Assembly (NCBI RefSeq): GCF_016595525.1 | Contig: NZ_JAENII010000002.1 | Span: 186,001-250,000, forward strand | Direction: 5' to 3' | Length of the DNA stretch: 64,000 bases | From: Haloferula rosea | GTDB lineage: Bacteria > Verrucomicrobiota > Verrucomicrobiia > Verrucomicrobiales > Akkermansiaceae | Shown: positions 16,185-26,949 of the stretch, piece by piece | How the letters are laid out: each line of letters starts with the position of its first letter | How positions within the stretch are numbered: the first letter of the stretch is position 1 | The notes under the pieces: model-generated | The model's input: the letters and a program-made list of their open reading frames with translations, nothing else | Databases searched by the model: none | What the model was told of the DNA's origin: nothing | Program-made: the position numbers and the translations under genes

Positions 16185-17498
16185 TTAGAGGCGGTGGGGG
16201 CTGTCCGGCACCGGCACCCAGGTGTTGCTTCTGCGCAGGGCTTCTTCGAGGCGGCGGACGAGGTCGGCTTCAAGGATGTGCTCAACCATGTCGGCATCGC
16301 GGTCGACGTGACTGGGGGCAATGTCGGCATGGGTGACCAGATACACTTCCCACAGCCGGTGGTTTCGGGTGATGCGGGCTGCCTCACCGAATCCGGACTC
16401 CGACAGACAGAGCTCCTGTCCTGATGGGGGCTCGAGGTCGCCACGTTTCCGCGCAAGCCGCGCGATTCGTTCGATCTCGACCTTGCTCCAGGTCCGTTTG
16501 CGAAGGAGATCAGTGACGGGAATGGAATGGTTGATGATGGATGACGGGGCCTGCTCGGCTTCGAGGAGTTCGTAGATGGCACGCAGGAGGTGTTGACGGT
16601 CGACCTTGAGCCGGAGGCGTCGGCGCCGGAAGCGACGGGCCAGCACGCCCTTGGCGGGAGCAAAGATCATGCTGGCGAGGAAGATGGCTGCGGCGACGAG
16701 CACGATCACGGCACCTGCCGGCATTCTCGGTGCCCACGCGCTGATGAAGGTTCCCAAGCCACCGCTCACACCGCCAATGACGGCGGAAAGCAGCATCATG
16801 GTGGTGAGGTTGTGGGTCCAGAAACGTGCGGCGGTCGGCGGGGTGATCAGCATCGCGATGATGAGGATAAGGCCGACGGCCTGCAGTCCGACTACGGTGA
16901 TGGCGGTGACCAAGGTGAGCAGGAGGAGATCCAGCCAACCGATCGGCCAGCCTTGCGAGCGGGCGAAGTTTTCGTCGAAACAGAGCAGGGTGAGTTCCTT
17001 GTAGAGCAGGGTGGTCGCCAGTGATGTGAAGATGGCCATGCCGGCAATCAGCTTGAAATCGCTCGCCACAATGGAGGCCGGCTTGCCGTAGATGTAGGCT
17101 TCGAGTCCCGCAGCATTGGGAAGCTCCTGCACCATGCCGAGGATGGCGACGCCGATGCCGAAGAATACGCTGAGGACCAGCCCCATGGCGACGTCGTCCC
17201 GCAAGCGGGTCGTGTTGCGGATCAGGAACATGACCAGCACACCCAACAGGCCTGAAATGGCGGCGCCGAGGAGGAGGCCCCCGAGGTGCTTTCCGCTGCC
17301 GCCAGCCGCGACCATCACGGCGAAGGCGATGCCGATGCCGGGCAGGGTCGCATGGGACAAGGCGTCACCCATGAGTGATCGCTTCCTCAAGAGAAGGAAG
17401 GATCCGATGATTCCCGCTGCAACGCCTAACAGAGTGGTTGATCCAACCACCACCATGGTGGTGTAGCCGGGAAGCGTGACTGACAGCAGGGAGTTCAT
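16185..17498 (-). CDS. ytgC: metal ABC permease fused to a DtxR/YtgR-type repressor domain
   Basis: The 437-residue protein has an ABC-3 permease in residues 1-290 (SLMGDALSHATLPGIGIAF, GLILIIAMLITPPTAARFW), then a basic junction RRFRRRRLRLK. A soluble C-terminal part follows: a winged helix (QHLLRAIYELLEAE, TDLLRKRTWSKVEIERIARLA) and a DtxR-like metal-binding and dimerisation stretch (RNHRLWEVYLVTH, HVDRDADMVEHIL). This is the arrangement of Chlamydia trachomatis YtgCR, where the repressor half is cleaved off and controls the ytg operon. The same feedback is likely here. The operon order A-B-CR-D is also the same as in Chlamydia. Basic residues at the junction could be a cleavage site. Confidence 0.9.
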   Translation of the reverse strand: MNSLLSVTLPGYTTMVVVGSTTLLGVAAGIIGSFLLLRKRSLMGDALSHATLPGIGIAFAVMVAAGGSGKHLGGLLLGAAISGLLGVLVMFLIRNTTRLRDDVAMGLVLSVFFGIGVAILGMVQELPNAAGLEAYIYGKPASIVASDFKLIAGMAIFTSLATTLLYKELTLLCFDENFARSQGWPIGWLDLLLLTLVTAITVVGLQAVGLILIIAMLITPPTAARFWTHNLTTMMLLSAVIGGVSGGLGTFISAWAPRMPAGAVIVLVAAAIFLASMIFAPAKGVLARRFRRRRLRLKVDRQHLLRAIYELLEAEQAPSSIINHSIPVTDLLRKRTWSKVEIERIARLARKRGDLEPPSGQELCLSESGFGEAARITRNHRLWEVYLVTHADIAPSHVDRDADMVEHILEADLVRRLEEALRRSNTWVPVPDSPHRL

Positions 17499-17499
17499 G

Positions 17500-18327
17500 T
17501 CAACGGGTGGCGGCCTGCAGGGCCCGGGCGGCCTCGGAGAGCAGGTTCAGTTTGCCGCCGTAGGTTTTCTCGAGATTCGAGGTGGTGAAGACCTCGTCGG
17601 TGGGGCCGGTTTCGACGACACGCATGTTGAGCAGCACGAGCCAGTCGAAGTAGCGTTTCACCGTCGCCAGATCGTGGTGGACGACGAGCACGGTCTTGCC
17701 CTTCTCGTTCAGAGTTTGAAGCAGTTGGACGATGGCTTCTTCCGTGGCGGCGTCCACCGCGGCGAACGGCTCGTCCATCAGGTAGAGCTTGGCGTCCTGT
17801 GCCAGGGCTCTGGCGAGAAAGACACGCTGCTGCTGGCCGCCTGAGAGTTGGCTGATCTGACGGTGGGCGAGATGGCCGATCCCCACTTGTTCGATGGCTT
17901 CCATGGCGCGTTCCTTCTGGGCGCGCTTGACGCGGCGGAACCAGCCGAGTTGGCGGTAGGTTCCCATGGTGACGACGTCGAGCGCGCTGATGGGAAAGTC
18001 CCAATCGACGCTTTCACGCTGCGGCACGTAGCCGACGAGATGGCGTTGTTGTTGGTAGGGCTTTCCGTAGATGCCGATCTCGCCGGAGGCGCGGGGGATG
18101 AGGTCCAGGCATGCCTTGATCAAGGTGCTCTTGCCGGCGCCATTCGGGCCGACGATTCCGACGAGTTTGCCCTCGGGGATGTCGAGGTCGATGTCCCACA
18201 GGACGGGTTTCCGATGGTAGGCGACGGTTAGATCATGAACGGCCAGCGGAACGTTGTCCGGGTGGGCGGTGAGGTTCTCGTCGACGGCATCCCCCTTGGG
18301 GGACATGGACTTGATGAGGGAGTTCAT
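17500..18327 (-). CDS. ytgB: metal ABC transporter ATP-binding protein
   Basis: The 275-residue ATPase has Walker A GPNGAGKSTLIKAC, the Q-loop around GYVPQRESVDWDFP, signature LSGGQQQRVFLARALAQ, Walker B KLYLMDEPFAAVD and the switch His in VLVVHHDLATV. It energises uptake by the two permeases. Its start overlaps the binding-protein stop by 4 bp (ATGA), and its stop lies 1 bp before the permease start, showing tight coupling. The YVPQRxxVDWDFPxxALDVVxMG string is typical of Mn/Zn/Fe ATPases (ZnuC/MntB/YtgB class). Confidence 0.92.
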   Translation of the reverse strand: MNSLIKSMSPKGDAVDENLTAHPDNVPLAVHDLTVAYHRKPVLWDIDLDIPEGKLVGIVGPNGAGKSTLIKACLDLIPRASGEIGIYGKPYQQQRHLVGYVPQRESVDWDFPISALDVVTMGTYRQLGWFRRVKRAQKERAMEAIEQVGIGHLAHRQISQLSGGQQQRVFLARALAQDAKLYLMDEPFAAVDAATEEAIVQLLQTLNEKGKTVLVVHHDLATVKRYFDWLVLLNMRVVETGPTDEVFTTSNLEKTYGGKLNLLSEAARALQAATR

Positions 18328-19313
18328 GGCGTGCCGAGTTCTCCGCGGTAGCCCTTCTCCGGGGCGGATCCGCCGAGGGCCCGGGTGATGGTGGTGACGT
18401 TGTGGTCGATCATGCCTTCGTAAGTGCCCTCGTAGGTCCCCGCCTTCCCCATGGCATCAGAGAAAAGTTCGCCACCGATGGCGACGGTGTGACCGGCGGC
18501 AGCTGCGCCTTCAATCAGAGCTCGGACGTTCTTGTCGGAAACCGATGACTCCACGAACACCGCCGGGATCTTCCTCTCGACGATCATCTCGACCAGGCGG
18601 GTCAGGTCGTGGACACCGGCCTCGGACTCGGTGCTGATGCCCTGGATGCCGATAACTTCCAGTCCGTAAGCCTTCGCCATGTAGCCGAAGGCATCGTGGG
18701 CCGTGACCAGCACCCGCTGGTCGGCCGGGATACTGGCTAGGGCACTGAAAGCGTAGTCGTCGAGGACGCGCAGTTCCTCAAGCAAGTCCTCGCGATTGAG
18801 GTTGAAGTCCTGCGCATGCTCCGGACGCACTTCGGAGAGGGTGTCGGCAATGACATCGACACCGCGCATCCAGCCCCGAACATCCATCCAGACATGCGGA
18901 TCGTAGTGATCCTCGCCGTCCTCGATGAGGTAGTCTTTCTGATCGAGAATGGCTTCGGTCACCGCCTTCACGGGCTTGCCTTTGGCGCCGACGCGTTCAA
19001 GGACGTCGCCCATCTTTCCTTCCAGTTTGAGTCCGTTGTAGAACACGAGATCGGAGGCGATCAGGGCTTTCACATCCTTGCTGGTCGGCTTGTAGAGATG
19101 CGGGTCGACGCCTTCTCCGATGAGGGTTTCAACCTGGACATGGTCACCCCCGATGCGTTCGACGATGTCGCCGATCATGCCAATGGTGGCGGTGACCCGG
19201 ATGGGCGCGGATGGGTCGTTCGCGGTGGTGGGCGCGGGCGAATCGCATGCGGTGGAGAGGGAGGCGAGAATCCCGACGGCACTGGCCAGAAGACTGCATT
19301 TCGGTAGCTGCAT
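18324..19313 (-). CDS. ytgA: metal-binding lipoprotein of an ABC transporter (cluster A-I)
   Basis: From ATG 19313 the 329-residue protein has a lipoprotein signal (LLASAVGILASLSTAC, Cys at residue 23). Metal ligands typical of the TroA/YtgA family are visible: His in GEGVDPHLYKPTSKD, His in YDPHVWMDV, His in VTAHDAFGYMAKAYGL and Asp in GGELFSDAMG. An H-H-H-D set is TroA-like and compatible with Mn, Zn or Fe(II). The Asp/Glu-rich but not His-rich loop argues against a dedicated ZnuA. It is the first gene of the operon; a longer start at 19370 would spoil the signal peptide. Confidence 0.9.
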   Translation of the reverse strand: MQLPKCSLLASAVGILASLSTACDSPAPTTANDPSAPIRVTATIGMIGDIVERIGGDHVQVETLIGEGVDPHLYKPTSKDVKALIASDLVFYNGLKLEGKMGDVLERVGAKGKPVKAVTEAILDQKDYLIEDGEDHYDPHVWMDVRGWMRGVDVIADTLSEVRPEHAQDFNLNREDLLEELRVLDDYAFSALASIPADQRVLVTAHDAFGYMAKAYGLEVIGIQGISTESEAGVHDLTRLVEMIVERKIPAVFVESSVSDKNVRALIEGAAAAGHTVAIGGELFSDAMGKAGTYEGTYEGMIDHNVTTITRALGGSAPEKGYRGELGTP

Positions 19314-19333
19314 GTCGGGGATGAAACCCACCG

Positions 19334-19351
19334 AGTTTGAGTTGTCAAACT
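19334..19351. promoter_or_regulatory. candidate metal-responsive operator in front of ytgABCD
   Basis: A perfect inverted repeat AGTTTGA-GTTG-TCAAACT lies 20 bp upstream of the binding-protein start. On the minus strand it contains TTGACA, which could be a -35 box, with a weaker -10-like TTCATC about 18 bp downstream. A repressor bound here would block transcription, fitting the DtxR-like domain encoded in the operon. This is inferred from position and symmetry. Confidence 0.5.
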
Positions 19352-19438
19352 GTAAAACTTGAAAGCTCATTCAGTCTCGTTTGGTGAGAGTGAGAGGATC
19401 TGGCTTGCGTGTTGGCTTGAGAAGGTGGAGGGAGGGGC

Positions 19439-20356
19439 GTGAGCGAGGAAGAGAGTGGAGGTTCAAATCGGAAAGTGGCCTGGGTTCTGGTGATTCTGCC
19501 CCTGTGGTTGGTAGTTTCCACCTTGGGCGGTCTGTGGTTCTGGACCCAGCGTGAGGATGACCTTCATGAGCCTGCGAAATTCGTGACGGAGGTCAGCACG
19601 AAGGGGCTGGAGCAGGAGTTGCGGACCGTTCTTGACCGGATAGGCTCGAGGCATACGTCGAGCGAAGCCGGGCGGACCGGGCTGCGACGGATGGGGGCAT
19701 TCATCGAAGGGACCCTCGGGCCGGAGAATGCGGGGTATCGGCTCGATCGGGTGGTTGGACCGGCTTTGGACGGGGATTCGTGGCCCCTGGTGCTTGCGAC
19801 GCTGCCCGGTGGCGAGGCTTCCCCGCTCTGGGTGGTGGCTGCGTATGATCAGGATCCTGCGGGTGGTGGAGTGGAAGCGAATGCCACAGGGGTGACCTCC
19901 GTCCTCGCGGTGGCTCAAGCTCTCGCGGGGGAGAAGCCCGCGCGTCCGATCGTGTTTGCGTTTTTGCCTCATGGTTACGACCCGGAGGCGCCACTGCTGC
20001 CGATGATCGAGCTGCTGAATCGGAAGCGGGGGGAGGTTGGCAGGATGCTCGTGGTGGAGGCGATGGGTGGCGGTGACCGCGGGTTGCTGGCGTCCGGCCG
20101 CTCGGCTGAAGCGCTTGGCCACCCGGCCATCGACGAGCTTACCACGGTGGTGGGAGCCGAGGCGATCTGCCTGGTGGACGATCGTGATTTGAGCTCGATC
20201 CTGTTTGAAGCGGGGAACCCGACAGTGAGGATCGCGACCCGCTCGGTGGTGCAGGTCGATGAACCGGATCGGGAGGTGCCCGCCGCTGACGCGCATGCGC
20301 GTGCGACGGTGGAACTTGCCGAACTGATCCGGAAGCTCGCGTCGGGCTCAAAGTGA
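19439..20356 (+). CDS. membrane-anchored M28-like protein lacking metal ligands
   Basis: It starts with GTG at 19439 behind GGAGGGG and encodes 305 residues: a membrane segment VAWVLVILPLWLVVSTLGGL near residue 15, then an extracytoplasmic domain resembling M28 aminopeptidases. The family's zinc-binding strings are recognisable but altered: WVVAAYDQDP replaces the AHxDS string, VEANATGVTSVLAVAQAL replaces GAxDNxSGxA, and FAFLPHGYDPEA replaces the EE site. All expected ligands are lost, so it is probably non-catalytic. It is divergent from the metal operon. The function is unknown. Confidence 0.7.
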   Translation: MSEEESGGSNRKVAWVLVILPLWLVVSTLGGLWFWTQREDDLHEPAKFVTEVSTKGLEQELRTVLDRIGSRHTSSEAGRTGLRRMGAFIEGTLGPENAGYRLDRVVGPALDGDSWPLVLATLPGGEASPLWVVAAYDQDPAGGGVEANATGVTSVLAVAQALAGEKPARPIVFAFLPHGYDPEAPLLPMIELLNRKRGEVGRMLVVEAMGGGDRGLLASGRSAEALGHPAIDELTTVVGAEAICLVDDRDLSSILFEAGNPTVRIATRSVVQVDEPDREVPAADAHARATVELAELIRKLASGSK

Positions 20357-20453
20357 GGGAAGTTTCGCTTTGAAGCCGAAAAACTTCTTGCGCGGTCGGG
20401 GGGATTCTCCTACCAACCGCGCGCACCGCTTCGGCGGTCCAGAAAGTGAATGG

Positions 20454-20529
20454 GGGGCGTTAGCTCAGTTGGTAGAGCACCTGCATGGCATGCAGGGGGT
20501 CAGCGGTTCGAATCCGCTACGCTCCACCA
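20454..20529 (+). tRNA. tRNA-Ala (anticodon GGC)
   Basis: The cloverleaf is complete: acceptor GGGGCGT paired with ACGCTCC (one G-T), D arm AGCTCAGTTGGTAGAGC, anticodon stem CCTGC/GCAGG with loop ATGGCAT giving anticodon GGC, T arm GCGGTTCGAATCCGC, and an encoded CCA end. Confidence 0.97.
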
Positions 20530-20583
20530 CTTTCTCCGGCTCATGGGTTTGTTTCCCGCGACCGATGGGTGGGGCAGTTGGTC

Positions 20584-22083
20584 TCACTCATAACGCCACT
20601 TCAGGATCCACGGATCCTTGGTACGCTTCTGCATCGCCTTGAGCCGTTTCTTCATCATCTCGAGTTGCTCGGCGTGTTCGGGACTGTCGGCCAGGTTGGT
20701 GGATTCGGCGGGGTCGTTTTCCAGATCGTAGAGTTCGAAGGAAGGTCGCTGGATGTAGGACTGGACACTGCGTTTGCCGTACTTGGCGTCGGGCCCTTTC
20801 TGATATTGAGCCTGCCACGTGGATGCGGCCCATAGATCCGAAGCGAAGGGGTAGGGAAGTGGGGCGGCGATGTTCCAGATCAGCTTGTAGCGGCGATCGC
20901 GGATGGCTCGCATGGGATAGTACATCTGGATCTCGTGGAAGGTGTGTGACGATCCGACCTCGTCCCACCCTTCGGATTCCGCCGTTCCCAGCAACGGAAG
21001 CCACGAACGCCCGTGGTAGTGGGTCATCTTTGGTCCGGCGTTCTCGCCCTTTCCGACCTTCGGGGTGGGGAGAAGTTGTTTTGGCGCCGACTTGTCGGCG
21101 TCGAGACCGCCCGCGGCATCGAGCAGCGACGGGGTGATGTCGATGTGCGAGATCATGGCATCACAGATGGTGCCGGGGTTCTTGTTTCCCGGGGCTCGAA
21201 CGACGAAGGGCACGTGCAGTCCTGCTTCATAGACCGTGGTCTTGGCTCCCGGGAAGGCCATGCCGTGGTCGGCCGTGAAGACAATCAGTGTGTTGTCATA
21301 CTTGCCTGCCTTCTTCAGGGCGTCGATGAGTGCGCCGAGTGCCTTGTCGGTGCGGGTGACGCTCTGGTAATATTGGGCCAACTCGGCCCGGCATTCCGGG
21401 GTGTCCGGAAGGAAAGAGGGAACGGGGAGTTTCGACGGGTCGTAGATCACCTCCTCGGTGCCAGGATAGGATTTTCCGGCAGGGGGGTTTCCGAAGCGGT
21501 TGGGTTTGAGCTTGCCTGGAGCTGTCGGTTCCTCGCCGTTTCCCCGGTGAGGGTCATAGGTCCAGAAGCAGAGGAAGAACGGCTTCTCCGAGGGGTCCTC
21601 GAAGAGTGGGGCGCACTGCTCTGCCCACGCGGGGGTATTGTGTCCCTGCGCTTTGGGAACCGGAAGGTGCTGATCGAAGTGATAGACCGATTCGGGAGTG
21701 ACGTGGAGTTTACCGATGTGGGCGGTGCGGTAGCCGGCGGCGGCGAGTTGCCGTGGGAGGCTGATGGCCGCCGCGTTCTTGAAGGTTTCGAACTTGTGGT
21801 AGGCGTGGGCGTGGCCGTACTGACCGTTGAGGTGGTTGTGCAGGCCGGTCAGGATGACGGAGCGGCTCGCCGAGCAGGATGCAGTCGTGGCGTAGGCTTC
21901 GCGAAAAATGGTGCCCTCCTTGGCCATTTGGTCGAGGTGGGGGGTCTGGATGATGGGCGAGCCATAGCATCCGGCGATGGGGCTCTGGTCATCCGTGACG
22001 AAGAGGACGATATTCGGCTGTTTGGCCGCGCCGACGAGGGTCAGCGCGACAGCAAGCAGCGGGAAAAGGCTGGAGGGCTTCAT
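20584..22083 (-). CDS. secreted sulfatase
   Basis: From ATG 22083 the 499-residue protein has a signal peptide (MKPSSLFPLLAVALTLVGAA) and the sulfatase domain. PNIVLFVTDDQSP holds the first metal aspartates. SCSASRSVILTG carries CxAxR, the formylglycine signature in its non-proline variant, so activation by an FGE-type enzyme is expected. FTADHGMAFPG is the second metal site. Overall it resembles N-sulfoglucosamine sulfohydrolase-like (S1_8-type) enzymes, and may desulfate algal or animal polysaccharide. No polysaccharide lyases or FGE gene lie nearby, so it is not part of an obvious sugar locus. It converges on the tRNA-Ala gene. Confidence 0.9.
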   Translation of the reverse strand: MKPSSLFPLLAVALTLVGAAKQPNIVLFVTDDQSPIAGCYGSPIIQTPHLDQMAKEGTIFREAYATTASCSASRSVILTGLHNHLNGQYGHAHAYHKFETFKNAAAISLPRQLAAAGYRTAHIGKLHVTPESVYHFDQHLPVPKAQGHNTPAWAEQCAPLFEDPSEKPFFLCFWTYDPHRGNGEEPTAPGKLKPNRFGNPPAGKSYPGTEEVIYDPSKLPVPSFLPDTPECRAELAQYYQSVTRTDKALGALIDALKKAGKYDNTLIVFTADHGMAFPGAKTTVYEAGLHVPFVVRAPGNKNPGTICDAMISHIDITPSLLDAAGGLDADKSAPKQLLPTPKVGKGENAGPKMTHYHGRSWLPLLGTAESEGWDEVGSSHTFHEIQMYYPMRAIRDRRYKLIWNIAAPLPYPFASDLWAASTWQAQYQKGPDAKYGKRSVQSYIQRPSFELYDLENDPAESTNLADSPEHAEQLEMMKKRLKAMQKRTKDPWILKWRYE

Positions 22084-22145
22084 GAATTCGACCTTACGCA
22101 GGCCGGGCGGGCCTCCGTTCATCGAATTCCAGTTCCCACAGGAGG

Positions 22146-23939
<1,794 letters not shown>

Positions 23940-23978
23940 GGTCGATGGAACTGGAAAGAGTGTTGGAAAGCTGGGGGA

Positions 23979-25274
23979 TCAGGCGAGGAGGGGGCCGTCG
24001 GGCTGTTGGATGCGGTCGGTGAGCCAGTCGGCGAGGCCGAGGACATGGCAGGTTTCTTCGGTTCGGCAAGCGAGGACCTTGAGCTTGAGCTCCGGGAGTT
24101 CACTACCGATCACGAGGGCGAACCGGGCACCGGACTGTTCGGCGCGTTGGAACTGCTTGCCGACCTTGCCTCCGGTGAAGGTCATGTCACAGGAGATGCC
24201 TGCCTGGCGGAGGTCGGAAAGGATGTTGAGTGCTTCGGGGCGCTTGTCCTCGTCGGCAAGCACGAGGAACACATCACAGGCGGCGGCCTGACGCTGGAGC
24301 CAGACCTCGAGCTGCATGCGAGGATCCGTGGTTTCCTCGATGAAGTTGCGGATCACGTAGTCACCCATGGCGAATCCCGTGGCTGGCATGTCGACGGATC
24401 CGTTGGAAATGGTCGAGACCAGGGTGTCGTAGCGACCGCCGCCGGCGACCGCGCGCATGGACTTGCTGCGGTCGAAGACCTCGAACACGACGCCGGTGTA
24501 GTAGGCGAGACCGCGAACGATGGAGAGATCCAGTTCGATGTATGCATCGAGTCCCCGGGCCTCGAGATCGGCGCGGATGCTTTCGTAGGCGAAGGACGCG
24601 CTCTCGGGATTCCTGATGAAGGTCTGGACGGTCTCAAGATCGAGACCGAGCTCCTCGAGTTTTTCGGCACTCACCTCGGGTTTGGCGCGCTCGAGCTTGT
24701 CGATGACCTGGAGCAGATCGGGGATCCTGGATTCGTCGATCTTGTGCTCTGCGGCGAAGTCGAGCCAAGCCTGGCGGTCGGACACGCGCACCATGAAGTC
24801 CTCCTGTTTGAATCCGAAGGCGCGCATGGTGTCGATGGCGAGGGCGATGAGCTCGGCGTCGGCCTGCGGGCCGGCTTCACCCAGGATGTCGACGTTGAAC
24901 TGATAGAACTCCCGGCCGCGTCCCTTCTGAGGCTTCTCGTAGCGGTAGCACTGGCCGATTTCGAACCACTTGAGGGGTTTCGGGAAATCGCGCTGGTGCT
25001 GGGCGGCGAGGCGCGCCAGCGATGCGGTGACTTCCGGGCGCAGGCACACGTCCCGTCCTCCCTGGTCCTCGAAGCGGAAGAGCTGGGAGGAGAGTTCGCC
25101 GCCGGATTTCTTCAAATAGAGGCCGGTATCCTCGAGGACCGGGGTGTCGTACTCGACGAATCCGTAGGTGCGGGCGACCGTTCGCCAGGTCTCGAAAAGG
25201 TAGTTGCGCAGCGAGCAGTCACGCGGGGTGAAGTCGCGGAAGCCGGTGAGGGCGGTGAAGGACTTGGCGGCCAT
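23979..25274 (-). CDS. hisS: histidyl-tRNA synthetase
   Basis: From ATG 25274 the protein has 431 residues. Class II motifs are visible: motif 1 region GFRDFTPRDCSLRNYLFETW and EYDTPVLEDTGLY, motif 2 WFEIGQCYRYEKPQKGRGREFYQ (pieces), the HisRS signature VRGLAYYTGVVFEVFDR, and motif 3 GGGRYDTLV with ATGFAMGDYV. The C-terminal anticodon domain follows (DVFLVLADEDKRPEAL). The open frame continues upstream, but the conserved MAAKSFTALTGFRDF start is clear. It is divergent from recF (143 bp between starts), and aspS lies downstream in the same operon. Confidence 0.95.
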   Translation of the reverse strand: MAAKSFTALTGFRDFTPRDCSLRNYLFETWRTVARTYGFVEYDTPVLEDTGLYLKKSGGELSSQLFRFEDQGGRDVCLRPEVTASLARLAAQHQRDFPKPLKWFEIGQCYRYEKPQKGRGREFYQFNVDILGEAGPQADAELIALAIDTMRAFGFKQEDFMVRVSDRQAWLDFAAEHKIDESRIPDLLQVIDKLERAKPEVSAEKLEELGLDLETVQTFIRNPESASFAYESIRADLEARGLDAYIELDLSIVRGLAYYTGVVFEVFDRSKSMRAVAGGGRYDTLVSTISNGSVDMPATGFAMGDYVIRNFIEETTDPRMQLEVWLQRQAAACDVFLVLADEDKRPEALNILSDLRQAGISCDMTFTGGKVGKQFQRAEQSGARFALVIGSELPELKLKVLACRTEETCHVLGLADWLTDRIQQPDGPLLA

Positions 25275-25417
25275 GGTGCGGGGAAATGGTTCGGGTCGGC
25301 GGGGAGCGGGCGGGGAGAATGCACGGCAGGACAGGCAATTCAAGGCGGTATTGGGACTGCACGGGCCCGATTGCGGGTTGCCGAAACCGGGGGCTGGGGT
25401 GCAGTCTCGGCGGCGCA

Positions 25418-26482
25418 ATGGTAGGTGCCTTGAGAGCGGTTGATTTCCGGTGTTTTTCCGCCCTCTCGGTGGAGGTGCCGGCGGCTGGGGCGCTGCTCAC
25501 CGGGCAGAATGCGCAGGGGAAGACGTCGGTGCTTGAGGCGGTTTGCCTGCTGGTGCGCCTGCATTCGCCTCGATCCCACCGGATGGCCACGATGGCCCGG
25601 GTCGGTGGAGCGGGTGGTTTCGGTGTGGCTGGCGAGGCGTGGAACTCGGAGCGGAGGATGAAGTGGGAACCTCGACGCCCGGTCAGCTATCAGGTCGACG
25701 GCGAGGAGCGGAGCAGCCAGAATGCCTATTTGTCCGATGGTGGGCTGCTGGTCTGGATGGGCAACGAGGACGTCGATTTGATCCGGGCCGGTGGGGAAGG
25801 CCGGCGGAGGTATCTCGATTTCATCGGCAGCCAGATCGATATGGATTACCGGAGGGCCCTGCATCGTTACCGGAGGGCCCTGAAGGCGAAGAATTTCCTG
25901 CTCAAGGAGGGGTCCCTGCGTGAGGCGGAAATCCAGTCCTACGAGGGCGTGATGATCGAGTCGGCGGCCGTGATTCAGCCGGTCAGGGAGCGTATCATGA
26001 AGGCGCTGTCACCCGCGGTCGCCGAGTATCAGACGCGTATCGCCGGGCGCGACGAGTTGCTGGAACTCGACTATCAACCGGCGGGCGGTGGTCATTTTCC
26101 TGAAGCGCTTGAGCAGGCGCGTGACCGTGAGCGGCGTCAGCGGCGAAGCCTGGTCGGGCCACACCGGGATGATGTGGTGATCAGGATCAACGGCCTGGAC
26201 GCCTCGGACTTCGCCAGTGAGGGGCAGCAGAGGACTGCTGCGCTGGCGCTCAAGCTGGCACAGGGACAGGTTCTTTCGGCCGGTCGTGGAGAGCAGCCGA
26301 TCTGGCTGATCGACGATGTTTTTGGCGAGCTGGATGTGATGAGGCGGAATGCTCTGATGGAGGCCTTGCCACAGGGGGCTCAGAAATGGATCACCACAAC
26401 CCACCTGGACTGGTTGGACCAAGCGTCGCCTCTCGGTGAACTCGCCCGCTTCACCGTCCGTGAAGGAACGCTGGAGTCGTGA
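25418..26482 (+). CDS. recF: DNA replication and repair protein RecF
   Basis: The 354-residue protein shows an SMC-like ABC ATPase: ALRAVDFRCFSALSVEV at the N-terminus, Walker A LLTGQNAQGKTSVLEAV at about 27-43, the RecF loop GGEGRRRYLDFIGSQ, the signature SEGQQRTAALALKLA, and Walker B PIWLIDDVFGELDVMRR followed by TTTHLDWLD. RecF loads RecA at gaps with RecO and RecR. The ATG at 25418 is selected because the upstream part of the open frame is not RecF-like. It stands apart from dnaA/dnaN/gyrB, unlike the classic order, and is divergent from hisS. Confidence 0.93.
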   Translation: MVGALRAVDFRCFSALSVEVPAAGALLTGQNAQGKTSVLEAVCLLVRLHSPRSHRMATMARVGGAGGFGVAGEAWNSERRMKWEPRRPVSYQVDGEERSSQNAYLSDGGLLVWMGNEDVDLIRAGGEGRRRYLDFIGSQIDMDYRRALHRYRRALKAKNFLLKEGSLREAEIQSYEGVMIESAAVIQPVRERIMKALSPAVAEYQTRIAGRDELLELDYQPAGGGHFPEALEQARDRERRQRRSLVGPHRDDVVIRINGLDASDFASEGQQRTAALALKLAQGQVLSAGRGEQPIWLIDDVFGELDVMRRNALMEALPQGAQKWITTTHLDWLDQASPLGELARFTVREGTLES

Positions 26483-26497
26483 GGAAACAAGGATGCT

Positions 26498-26833
26498 TCA
26501 GGCCAGCCTGACGCGATCCAGTCGAAACGTGCGGGTGCCGTCGCGCAGCTGGCAGATTCCGGTGGCGAAGATCGGTCCTCCGGGTTCGAGCCGATAGAGC
26601 GAGTCGGGACGGAAGTGGCGGAGGGCGCCGGGTGTGCTGCCTCCTTGGTAAAATACGGCCACAGGCTCTTCCTCGAGGATGGCGCGCAGGAATCTCTGCG
26701 CGACCGGATCGTAGGATTCGTGGACCGGATGGATGGGGGCGATGGGGCGGCTCGGTGAGCCGGTCATGGCGGCGGGGGCCTGGGTCACGGCGAGTCCTGT
26801 GAAGAGGCTGGCGAAGCGGCGTCGATTCATCAT
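26498..26833 (-). CDS. short WYL-domain protein with a Tat-like N-terminus
   Basis: The 111-residue product begins MMNRRRFASLFTGLAVTQA, a twin-arginine-like signal. The remainder matches one WYL domain: FLRAILEEEPVAVFYQGG, then RHFRPDSLYRLEPGGP, FATGICQLRDGTRTFRLDR and VRLA. WYL domains normally sit behind a DNA-binding helix-turn-helix and sense nucleic acids or nucleotides; here none is present. It lies divergent from a full WYL regulator 117 bp away. It could be an exported sensor or a relic. Start choice between 26833 and 26830 is open. Confidence 0.65.
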   Translation of the reverse strand: MMNRRRFASLFTGLAVTQAPAAMTGSPSRPIAPIHPVHESYDPVAQRFLRAILEEEPVAVFYQGGSTPGALRHFRPDSLYRLEPGGPIFATGICQLRDGTRTFRLDRVRLA

Positions 26834-26949
26834 GCCGAAGGGTGCCCCAAGGGGTGGGACATCCATGGGGTGAGCTTCGTGCTGGTCCTCCCAGAGTGGG
26901 TGTGTTAGATGATCGCATGGCTCGATTCAGGGAAGAAGTGGTGGCGGCG

